Shown here piece after piece: positions 1-5,326 of a stretch of 7,530 bases of DNA. The stretch is from assembly GCA_031273645.1 (NCBI GenBank), contig JAISRM010000091.1, positions 1 through 7,530 of the forward strand, written 5' to 3'. Position numbers and translations under genes: made by a program. The notes below the pieces were generated by a model. The model did not search any database and was not told where the DNA came from. It saw nothing but the letters and a program-made list of their open reading frames with translations. How positions within the stretch are numbered: the first letter of the stretch is position 1; every line of letters begins with the position of its first letter. The stretch is from Endomicrobium sp. GTDB taxonomy: Bacteria; Elusimicrobiota; Endomicrobiia; Endomicrobiales; Endomicrobiaceae.

Positions 1-2
1 CC

Positions 3-539
3 GGCTGGTGGGGCGGAGCGCATCCGTTTACTTTGCTGAACTGGTCTGTAGTTCACAACGGAGAAATTTCTTCTTACGACGCAAACAGACGTTTTGTAGA
101 GATGTTCGGATACAAATGCACTCTTCAGACAGACACGGAAGTTATAACCTATCTTTTTGACCTTCTTGTAAGAAAACACAAATTGCCTTTAGATAAAGCC
201 GTTCAAATAGTATGCGCTCCTTTTTGGACTGACATAGAAAGAGAAAATGAAAATTTGCAGAAAGAATATAAAGCGCTGAGAGCCGTTTATGCAAACGCGC
301 TCGTAAACGGTCCTTTTTCAATTATTTTAGGTTCGGAAAAAGGAATGCTTGCGTTAAACGACAGAATAAAGCTGCGTTCTATGGTGGCGGCGGAAAAAGG
401 TTCAAAAACTTATGTTGCAAGCGAAGAGAGCGCGATAAGGCTGATATGTCCAGACCCCGACAGAGTATGGTCGCCCAAAGGCGGCGAGCCCGTAGCGGCT
501 TTTCTTAACGACAGCGCCGCTAAAGGAGCAAAAAAATGA
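3..539 (+). CDS. Archaeal-type glutamate synthase, class II glutamine amidotransferase subunit (5' end cut off by window)
   Basis: The frame is open from base 3 with no stop, so this is the last 178 codons of a longer gene; a TTG at 33 lies inside the protein and is not the start. The visible part begins with G-W-W-G-G-A-H-P-F and contains H-N-G-E-I (Asn codon 57-59), the oxyanion-hole Asn-Gly of class II (Ntn) amidotransferases, and T-D-T-E-V (Asp codon 132-134), the substrate-binding Asp of the family. The catalytic N-terminal Cys must lie upstream of the window. By family knowledge this subunit hydrolyses glutamine and passes ammonia to the FMN-containing subunit encoded next. That gene starts within this stop codon (ATGA, 536-539), which implies coupled translation. 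Identity as the glutaminase part of a split glutamate synthase rests on these motifs together with the following genes. PurF or GlmS are unlikely because no phosphoribosyltransferase or SIS domain follows. Confidence 0.9.
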   Translation, partial: GWWGGAHPFTLLNWSVVHNGEISSYDANRRFVEMFGYKCTLQTDTEVITYLFDLLVRKHKLPLDKAVQIVCAPFWTDIERENENLQKEYKALRAVYANALVNGPFSIILGSEKGMLALNDRIKLRSMVAAEKGSKTYVASEESAIRLICPDPDRVWSPKGGEPVAAFLNDSAAKGAKK

Positions 540-2041
540 GTTTAGACTTTTCTACCCCGTTATTTGAAGTTATAAGAGACGAAAAAAAATGCATTCAGTG
601 CAAAGTTTGCGTTAAACAATGTTCAAATAAAGTTCATTCTTACGACGAAGAAGAAAATCTCGTAAAAGCCGACGATATAAAATGCGTCAACTGCCACAGA
701 TGCGTTTTGCTTTGCCCCACAAGAGCTTTAAGCATAAAAAAATATTCTCTTGAATTTAGGGAAAACGCCAACTGGACGGGACAGGCCATCAATGAAATTT
801 ATAAGCAGGCCGACACAGGCGGAGTTCTTCTTACCAGCATGGGCAACCCCAAGCCCTTTCCTATTTACTGGGATAAAATGCTCTTAAACGCAAGTCAGGT
901 TACAAACCCTTCCATAGATCCTTTAAGAGAACCTATGGAAACAAGAGTGATGATAGGCAGAAAACCCGACAGCCTTGAATACGACAAAAAAGGAAAACTT
1001 ATAACGCAGCTGCCTCCGCAATTGGAGCTTAGCGCTCCGATACTGTTTTCGGCTATGAGTTACGGTTCTATTTCAAGAAACGCTCATGAATCTCTTGCAA
1101 GAGCCGCGACCGAGCTTGGAATTTGCTACAACACCGGCGAAGGCGGTCTAAACAGAGATTTTTATAAATATGGTCCCAATACTATAGTTCAGGTGGCTTC
1201 GGGAAGGTTTGGAGTAAGCAGGGAATATTTAAATGCCGGCGCCGCTATAGAAATTAAAATAGGTCAGGGCGCAAAACCGGGAATAGGCGGGCATTTGCCC
1301 GGAAGGAAAGTTGATGAAGACGTTTCGGCGACAAGAATGATACCAATCGGCTCAGACGCCATTTCTCCGGCTCCTCATCACGATATTTATTCTATTGAAG
1401 ATTTAAGACAGCTTATATATTCTTTAAAGGAAACCAGCGGTTATAAAAAGCCCGTTTTTGTAAAAATCGCCGCGGTTCACAATGCCGCAGCAATTGCTTC
1501 AGGCGTAGTAAGAGCCGGCGCAGACGCGGTTGTGGTTGACGGTTTTAGGGGCGGAACCGGCGCGGCTCCTTTAAGAGTCAGAGACAATGTGGGCATTCCC
1601 ATAGAACTTGCTCTTGCAGCAATAGACCAGCGTTTAAGAGAGGAAGGAATAAGAAATCAGGCGTCTTTAGTAATTGCCGGCTCCGTCAGAAACAGCGCCG
1701 ACATAGTAAAAGCCATAGCGCTCGGAGCCGACGCCGTTTATATAGGTTCGGCGGCTTTGCTTGCGATAGGCTGCCATATGTGTCATTCCTGCTCGACGGG
1801 AAAATGCAATTGGGGCATAGCGACTCAGGAGCCGGAACTTGTAAAAAGATTAAATCCGGATATTATGTATAAGAGGCTTGTCAACTTGGTAACCGCATGG
1901 AATCACGAGATTCAGGAACTTATCGGCGGCATGGGCATAAACGCCATCGACAGTTTAAGAGGAAACAGACTGATGCTGCGCGGCGTCGGATTAAACGAGA
2001 AAGAATTAGAAATTCTCGGCATCAAACATGCGGGGGAATAA
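536..2041 (+). CDS. gltB: Glutamate synthase core subunit, ferredoxin + FMN domains (archaeal-type GltB)
   Basis: This 501-residue cytoplasmic protein is the catalytic core that reduces 2-iminoglutarate, formed from 2-oxoglutarate and ammonia, to glutamate. An N-terminal ferredoxin domain binds two [4Fe-4S] clusters (Cys 19/22/25/29 and 50/53/56/60). The FMN TIM-barrel spans about 100-480 with the family signatures G-Q-G-A-K-P-G-I-G-G (243-252), S-P-A-P-H-H-D-I-Y-S-I-E-D-L (277-290) and D-G-F-R-G-G-T-G-A-A-P (335-345). Cys 413, 419 and 424 follow the C-x5-C-x4-C spacing of the [3Fe-4S] site of glutamate synthases. Length matches archaeal stand-alone GltB proteins of about 500 residues, which lack the amidotransferase and GXGXG domains; here both are encoded by neighbouring genes. 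ATG 536 overlaps the preceding stop and has AAAGGAG at 522-528. Cys29 is followed by Ser rather than the usual Pro, a minor variation. Confidence 0.97.
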   Translation: MSLDFSTPLFEVIRDEKKCIQCKVCVKQCSNKVHSYDEEENLVKADDIKCVNCHRCVLLCPTRALSIKKYSLEFRENANWTGQAINEIYKQADTGGVLLTSMGNPKPFPIYWDKMLLNASQVTNPSIDPLREPMETRVMIGRKPDSLEYDKKGKLITQLPPQLELSAPILFSAMSYGSISRNAHESLARAATELGICYNTGEGGLNRDFYKYGPNTIVQVASGRFGVSREYLNAGAAIEIKIGQGAKPGIGGHLPGRKVDEDVSATRMIPIGSDAISPAPHHDIYSIEDLRQLIYSLKETSGYKKPVFVKIAAVHNAAAIASGVVRAGADAVVVDGFRGGTGAAPLRVRDNVGIPIELALAAIDQRLREEGIRNQASLVIAGSVRNSADIVKAIALGADAVYIGSAALLAIGCHMCHSCSTGKCNWGIATQEPELVKRLNPDIMYKRLVNLVTAWNHEIQELIGGMGINAIDSLRGNRLMLRGVGLNEKELEILGIKHAGE

Positions 2042-2044
2042 AAT

Positions 2045-2506
2045 ATGAAAAAAGTTTACGCGTTTGAAAACAGATGTTTAGGATGCGGAATTTGCGAAGT
2101 TTATTGTAAGACCGCGCATTCAAAATCAAAAGACGTAATTAAGGCCAATAAAAATGAAAACGTTACTTCGGCCATAGTAATAGAAGAAATTTTACAGCCG
2201 AAAGCCATTTCTTATTTTGCTTTGCAATGCCGCCACTGCGCCGACGCAAAATGCGTTAAAGCCTGCATATCGGGAGCTATGTATAAAGACGAAAACGGCA
2301 TTGTCAGGAATAAAGAAGAAAAATGCGTCTGCTGTTTATCGTGCCTGCTTGTATGTCCTTTTGGAGCCGTGAAGAAAAGCAAGAAAGGCAAAACCGTTTC
2401 AAAATGCGATTTATGCATAGAAGTGGGCGAGCCGCAATGCGTTTTGCATTGCCCCAACGACGCTATCAAAGTGCTTGACGATAAAGAAGCGGAGGCGTTA
2501 AAATGA
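2045..2506 (+). CDS. Four-cluster [4Fe-4S] ferredoxin-like electron-transfer subunit
   Basis: A 153-residue soluble protein with 17 cysteines, 16 of them in four motifs: 11/14/17/21, 62/65/70/74, 94/97/100/104 and 121/124/132/136. This is the layout of the HycB/HydN/DmsB family of electron-transfer subunits carrying four cubane clusters; Cys96 is extra. There is no signal peptide or Tat motif, so it should act in the cytoplasm. It lies between the glutamate synthase core gene and a FAD oxidoreductase gene, with 3 bases to the former and an ATGA overlap with the latter. The inferred job is to carry electrons from the flavoprotein to the ferredoxin domain of the core subunit, or to accept them from free ferredoxin. 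G-G-G-G-G-A at 2032-2037, inside the end of the upstream gene, serves as ribosome binding site. The family assignment is firm; the partner is inferred from gene order. Confidence 0.92.
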   Translation: MKKVYAFENRCLGCGICEVYCKTAHSKSKDVIKANKNENVTSAIVIEEILQPKAISYFALQCRHCADAKCVKACISGAMYKDENGIVRNKEEKCVCCLSCLLVCPFGAVKKSKKGKTVSKCDLCIEVGEPQCVLHCPNDAIKVLDDKEAEALK

Positions 2507-3759
2507 AATACGTGATAATCGGAAACAGCGCCGCCGGAGTTAATGCGGCTGAGGCCATAAGAAAAAACGACGCCAAAGGAACCGTTACAATAATTTCCGA
2601 CGAAGAATTTTCCGCTTACGGAAGACCTCTTATTTCTTATTATTTAGAGGGAAAAGTAAAAGCTGAAAATATGTTTTACCGCGACGATAATTTTTACAAG
2701 TCAAGGAATATAAACGCAGTTCTAAATACCAAAGCCGAAAAAATAGACGTAAAAAATAAAACCGTTTCTGCCAATACCGGAAAGAAATACGCCTACGATA
2801 AACTTCTTATAGCGACCGGCAGCGTTCCTTTTATTCCTCAGACGCAGGGGCTTTCCAATCAAGAGAACGTATTTACGTTTTTAACTTATAAAGAGAGCAG
2901 AAGGCTTAAAGAAACTATTAACAAAAAATCAAAAGTCGTTATAGTAGGCGCGGGGCTTATAGGTTTAAAAGCTGCGGAAGGCTTGTTCGGGCAAGTTGAA
3001 AGCATTACCGTTTTAGATCTTGCCGACAGAGTTATGGCGTCTGTTTTAGATAAATCCGCCGGAGCTTTAATACAAAATCACATAGAGAGAAATGACATAG
3101 ATTTTAAGCTCGGCGTAAGCGTTAAAGAAGTCATAGGGCAAAGTAAAGTTTCTAAAATCGTATTGTCCGACGGTTCGGAACTTCTTTGCGATATTTTAAT
3201 TATGGCTGTCGGCGTTCGTCCCAACGTCGAGCTTGCAAAAGGCGCAGGTATTAAAATTAACAGAGCTATTATAGTTGACGAATATTTGCAGACTTCACAA
3301 AAAGACATATACGCCGCCGGAGACTGCGTTGAATCGTGGGATTGTCTTTCAAACGTATGTAAAATTTTAGCGCTTTGGCCCAACGCTTCAAATCAGGGAG
3401 AAACGGCCGGTTACAATATGTCTGCCGGAAACAAACAAAAAGCGCCGGTCGCTTTTGCGATGAACGCCATATCGTTTTTCGGGCTGCAGCTGATTTCAGC
3501 CGGAATTATAGGGCAAGCCGATAAAGATTCAATATTTGACATCAGCAGCAATAAGCTGCGCAGGCTCAATATCGTCGACGACAAACTTATAGGTTATGTT
3601 TTGATCAACGATCAGCAGCGCGCGGGAATTTATACCGCTTTAATTAACGATAAGACAAAATTGTCGTCGCTTGAGTACGACATAAAAGCAAAAGACATAG
3701 GTCTTAGCGTTTATCCTAAAGAATCAAGAACATGTAAGATATGGGGTAAAAACCAATGA
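2503..3759 (+). CDS. FAD/NAD(P)-dependent oxidoreductase, NirB/rubredoxin-reductase-like; probable electron donor to glutamate synthase
   Basis: A 418-residue two-dinucleotide-binding flavoprotein. The N-terminal FAD motif is G-N-S-A-A-G (7-12), an A-T-G segment lies at 104-106, the second Rossmann motif V-G-A-G-L-I-G is at 148-154, and the FAD-contacting I-Y-A-A-G-D-C at 269-275. The second beta strand of the NAD domain ends in L-D-L-A-D-R (171-176); the acidic residue (Asp172) favours NADH over NADPH, an inference. No redox CxxxxC pair of the disulfide reductase type follows the FAD motif, so it is not a thioredoxin- or glutathione-reductase type enzyme. It resembles the reductase module of NADH nitrite reductase and NADH:rubredoxin reductases. 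Position inside a glutamate synthase operon, with ATGA overlaps on both sides and G-G-A-G-G at 2491-2495, suggests that it replaces GltD as the NAD(P)H-oxidising unit. Confidence 0.93.
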   Translation: MKYVIIGNSAAGVNAAEAIRKNDAKGTVTIISDEEFSAYGRPLISYYLEGKVKAENMFYRDDNFYKSRNINAVLNTKAEKIDVKNKTVSANTGKKYAYDKLLIATGSVPFIPQTQGLSNQENVFTFLTYKESRRLKETINKKSKVVIVGAGLIGLKAAEGLFGQVESITVLDLADRVMASVLDKSAGALIQNHIERNDIDFKLGVSVKEVIGQSKVSKIVLSDGSELLCDILIMAVGVRPNVELAKGAGIKINRAIIVDEYLQTSQKDIYAAGDCVESWDCLSNVCKILALWPNASNQGETAGYNMSAGNKQKAPVAFAMNAISFFGLQLISAGIIGQADKDSIFDISSNKLRRLNIVDDKLIGYVLINDQQRAGIYTALINDKTKLSSLEYDIKAKDIGLSVYPKESRTCKIWGKNQ

Positions 3760-4490
3760 AAACAATAGACGCTTCCGATATTTATTACCGTCAATTAAAC
3801 GAGCAGATAGACGAAATTATAACAACCGATAAAAATGTTACTCTTAACAACGTGTTCGGACAGCGTTATATAGGAAGAGGTCTGCCTGAAAACGTTAAAA
3901 TAAAAATCAACGGTTTTCCCGGGAACGATATGGGCGCTTATATGGACGGAGCGGAGCTTGAAATTTTCGGAAACGGGCAGGACGCCGTCGGAAACACTAT
4001 GAATAACGGGCGTATTGTTATTCACGGCAATGCCGGCGACACTACGGGCTACGCTATGAGAGGCGGGGAAATATACGTTAAAGGCAATGTCGGATACCGC
4101 GTCGGCATTCACATGAAAGAATATAAAGAAACAAGGCCTGTTATAGTTATAGGCGCGCGAGCCGGAGATTTTTTAGGCGAATACATGGCGGGCGGCGCTA
4201 TAATAGTTTTAGGCATAGGGCTTAAAAAAGGCGAAGATCTGACCGGAAAGTATTGCGGAACAGGAATTCACGGCGGCGCAATATTTATAAATGCAAAACA
4301 GGACAAGTATAAATTCGGCAAAGAGGCCGTTCTCATGAAGCTTACTGACGCCGATATATCTCTTCTTGAAAAACATATAGAAGCTTACGGCAAATATTTT
4401 AAAATCGGCACAAGCAAAATAAAAGCCGGAAATTTTTCAAAATACGCTCCTTTAAGCCACAATCCTTACAGCAAAATGTACAGCAAGTAA
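3756..4490 (+). CDS. Glutamate synthase GXGXG (alpha C-terminal) domain subunit
   Basis: A 244-residue protein corresponding to the C-terminal beta-helix domain of large bacterial glutamate synthase. Residues about 50-175 show the repeating glycine pattern of this fold (for example G-N-D-M-G at 56-60, G-N-G-Q-D-A-V-G at 72-79, G-N-A-G-D-T-T-G at 91-98 and G-N-V-G-Y-R-V-G at 110-117). In the fused enzyme this domain is structural and packs against the ammonia channel and FMN domain; the same role is inferred here in a multisubunit complex. Here the domain is free and is the last gene of the operon. Tungsten/molybdenum formylmethanofuran dehydrogenase subunit C has the same fold, but the neighbours decide for glutamate synthase. 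The ATG overlaps the stop of the flavoprotein gene; the site G-G-G-G at 3743-3746 is weak, so translation probably depends on coupling. A strong terminator follows. Confidence 0.93.
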   Translation: MKTIDASDIYYRQLNEQIDEIITTDKNVTLNNVFGQRYIGRGLPENVKIKINGFPGNDMGAYMDGAELEIFGNGQDAVGNTMNNGRIVIHGNAGDTTGYAMRGGEIYVKGNVGYRVGIHMKEYKETRPVIVIGARAGDFLGEYMAGGAIIVLGIGLKKGEDLTGKYCGTGIHGGAIFINAKQDKYKFGKEAVLMKLTDADISLLEKHIEAYGKYFKIGTSKIKAGNFSKYAPLSHNPYSKMYSK

Positions 4491-4523
4491 AATTGAGAAT
4501 TAACGGCAGACGCAATTTACAAT

Positions 4524-4562
4524 AAAACGGCGGCGGTTATAAGTTTATCGTTGCCGTTTTTT
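4524..4562 (+). terminator. Rho-independent terminator of the glutamate synthase operon
   Basis: AAAACGGCGGCGGT (4524-4537) pairs with ATCGTTGCCGTTTT (4547-4560) over 14 consecutive positions, three of them G-U, around a 9-nt loop, and runs into a T-tract (4557-4562). It lies 33 bases after the stop of the GXGXG gene and marks the operon end. Confidence 0.88.
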
Positions 4563-4787
4563 ATATTTAGACGGATAAACGCAAATTTTTGTTATTTTTT
4601 TGCTTAGAATGCTTTATAAATATAGGGTATTCCGAAATTCTTATACGCATTGTTTGAGTAATTTTAGAGTTTTTGTTAGAATATTGCGCAAGCCGAGAAC
4701 AAATATCTTTTATAGGTATATACATTTTTTACACAAGAGTATAAGGATTAGTCAGCGCATACGTTAATTTTTTCCCGTGAAAACGTG
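4563..4787. other. Gene-free AT-rich stretch upstream of the repeat island
   Basis: No credible coding frame was seen on either strand. It holds the promoter candidate at 4654-4682. A second, weaker possibility is the -10-like TATAAA at 4615-4620, which lacks a good -35. TGCGC (4685-4689) could pair with GCGCA (4755-4759) near the start of the predicted transcript, but the loop is long and nothing matches an RNA family that I recognise. Confidence 0.6.
4654..4682 (+). promoter_or_regulatory. Candidate sigma-70-type promoter for glnA
   Basis: TTGAGT (4654-4659), a 17-base spacer and TAGAAT (4677-4682) match the TTGACA/TATAAT consensus at four and five of six positions. A TGn extension (4674-4676) adds an extended -10 element. 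Transcription would start near 4689, giving glnA a leader of about 640 nt that crosses the whole repeat island. No better-matching promoter was seen closer to glnA. Confidence 0.5.
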
Positions 4788-4807
4788 AACAGACTTAGTC
4801 TGTTTTT
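4788..4807 (+). repeat. Palindrome AACAGAC-TTA-GTCTGTT with T-run
   Basis: Stem AACAGAC (4788-4794) with GTCTGTT (4798-4804), triloop TTA, followed by further Ts to 4807. It is the first member of the CAGAC-NNN-GTCTG family that fills the region and looks like a small intrinsic terminator in the glnA direction. Confidence 0.7.
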
Positions 4808-4817
4808 ATGTAAGTTA

Positions 4818-4980
4818 ACAAAACAAGCGCAGCTTGCAGACTTCGTCTGTTTTTTTAAAGACAGGCAGCGTCTGCAGACTTTGTCTGTTACAAAACAAGC
4901 GCAGCTTGCAGACTTCGTCTGTTTTTTTAAAGACAGACAGCGTCTGCAGACTTTGTCTGTTACAAAACAAGCGCAGCTTG
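4818..4980. repeat. 72-bp tandem repeat, 2.26 copies, built of triloop palindromes
   Basis: Copies lie at 4818-4889 and 4890-4961, with a 19-base partial third copy at 4962-4980. The two full copies differ at a single base (G at 4865, A at 4937). Each unit contains four 13-bp palindromes with 5-bp stems and 3-nt loops: CAAGC-GCA-GCTTG, CAGAC-TTC-GTCTG followed by seven Ts, CAGRC-AGC-GTCTG, and CAGAC-TTT-GTCTG. In the first copy these are at 4824-4836, 4837-4849, 4862-4874 and 4875-4887. The G variant still pairs, as G-U. The several short reading frames that cross the block on both strands are translations of the repeat (recurring Q-T-K-S-A-S or T-D-K-V-C-R-R-C), not genes. Near-identity implies recent duplication by slippage or unequal exchange. 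Confidence 0.95.
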
Positions 4981-5012
4981 TCAATTTTCGCGAAAACAGG
5001 AATAAGTCCCGC

Positions 5013-5040
5013 TGTCATTCCCGCGAAAGCGGGAATCCAT
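5013..5040. repeat. REP-like hairpin ATTCCCGC-GAAA-GCGGGAAT
   Basis: ATTCCCGC (5017-5024) and GCGGGAAT (5029-5036) form an 8-bp stem closed by a GAAA tetraloop, flanked by TGTC and CCA. This TCATTCCCGCGAAAGCGGGAATCC type of intergenic palindrome recurs in many unrelated bacterial genomes and is known for producing spurious peptides containing V-I-P-A-K-A-G-I, which appear in one frame here. A related copy lies at 5258-5275. Confidence 0.85.
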
Positions 5041-5061
5041 GTTTACTAAAAAATTCTTTTT

Positions 5062-5080
5062 ACAGCCTTCGGCTGTTTTA
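5062..5080 (+). repeat. Palindrome ACAGCC-TTC-GGCTGT with T-run
   Basis: ACAGCC (5062-5067) pairs with GGCTGT (5071-5076) around TTC and is followed by TTTA. It has the same architecture as the CAGAC family with changed but still complementary arms. It could act as a weak terminator. Confidence 0.65.
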
Positions 5081-5086
5081 TAAAAA

Positions 5087-5099
5087 CAGATGCAGTCTG
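5087..5099. repeat. Palindrome CAGAT-GCA-GTCTG
   Basis: A further family member with one T-G pair (5091/5095) at the loop-closing position; the triloop is GCA, as in the 5221-5233 copy. Confidence 0.55.
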
Positions 5100-5137
5100 A
5101 AAAGAAATTATGTTAGAAACTAATTAATATTAAAAGC

Positions 5138-5167
5138 GGATTCCCACCCGATAAAGATATTCGGGTG
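5138..5167. repeat. CACCCGA...TCGGGTG hairpin joined to GGATTCCC
   Basis: CACCCGA (5145-5151) is complementary to TCGGGTG (5161-5167) around a 9-nt loop. Directly before and overlapping it, GGATTCCC (5138-5145) is the exact reverse complement of GGGAATCC at 5031-5038, so these two 8-mers bracket a segment of roughly 100 bp like inverted terminal repeats. Confidence 0.6.
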
Positions 5168-5217
5168 CAGGCTGCTTAGGAAGAAAAGATCATTAATACT
5201 TTCGGGACACGCAAACA

Positions 5218-5236
5218 AAACAGACGCAGTCTGTTT
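5218..5236 (+). repeat. Palindrome AAACAGAC-GCA-GTCTGTTT
   Basis: An 8-bp perfect stem (5218-5225 with 5229-5236) and GCA triloop. It is the longest-armed member of the family, 91 bases before the glnA start codon. Confidence 0.7.
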
Positions 5237-5243
5237 CCATAAA

Positions 5244-5275
5244 ACAGGCGAAGCCTGTCCCGCAAAAGCGGGAAT
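5244..5275. repeat. Double palindrome: ACAGGC-GAA-GCCTGT abutting TCCCGC-AAAA-GCGGGA
   Basis: ACAGGC (5244-5249) pairs with GCCTGT (5253-5258); TCCCGC (5258-5263) pairs with GCGGGA (5268-5273), sharing base 5258. The second half is a shortened relative of the REP-like hairpin at 5017-5036. No T-run follows, so it does not look like a terminator. It ends about 40 bases before the glnA ribosome binding site. Confidence 0.7.
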
Positions 5276-5313
5276 CAAAGTTTAAAAAAATCTGTTAACC
5301 AATTGCCGTTAAA

Positions 5314-5320
5314 AAAGGAG
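5314..5320 (+). promoter_or_regulatory. Ribosome binding site that fixes the glnA start
   Basis: AAAGGAG ends 6 bases before ATG 5327. It lies downstream of the alternative in-frame TTG at 5303, so translation must begin at 5327. Confidence 0.9.
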
Positions 5321-5326
5321 TTAAAA

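Noticed and set aside
33..35. TTG at 33 as start of the first gene
   Set aside because: The frame is open to the window edge and the residues before it (G-W-W-G-G-A-H-P-F) continue the amidotransferase fold.
2212..2469. Minus-strand ORFs opposite the glutamate synthase and glnA genes (also 3078-3383, 3795-4112, 5933-6262, 6133-6582, 7124-7330)
   Set aside because: They lie antisense to well-identified genes, show no domain or start signals, and are explained as shadows of the coding strand.
4818..4980. CRISPR array
   Set aside because: The repeat unit is 72 bp, contiguous and without unique spacers, and there are no cas genes.
4748..5123. Several reading frames of 67-112 codons on both strands in the repeat island
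   Set aside because: All are translations of the same 72-bp repeat in different frames (for example T-D-K-V-C-R-R-C or C-K-L-R-L-F-C repeated), with no ribosome binding site and no conserved domain; the V-I-P-A-K-A-G-I tail is a well-known artefact of REP-like palindromes.
5303..5326. Upstream TTG start for glnA adding eight residues
   Set aside because: The Shine-Dalgarno AAAGGAG lies inside this extension at the right distance for ATG 5327, and M-S-Y-T-K-E-Q fits the usual GlnA N-terminus.
4563..5326. Canonical ANTAR two-hairpin target, GlnR box or sigma-54 promoter upstream of glnA
   Set aside because: I found no adjacent pair of hexaloop hairpins with A1/G4, TGTTAG at 5111 lacks the complementary half of a GlnR site, and no GG-N10-GC element with flanking consensus was seen.
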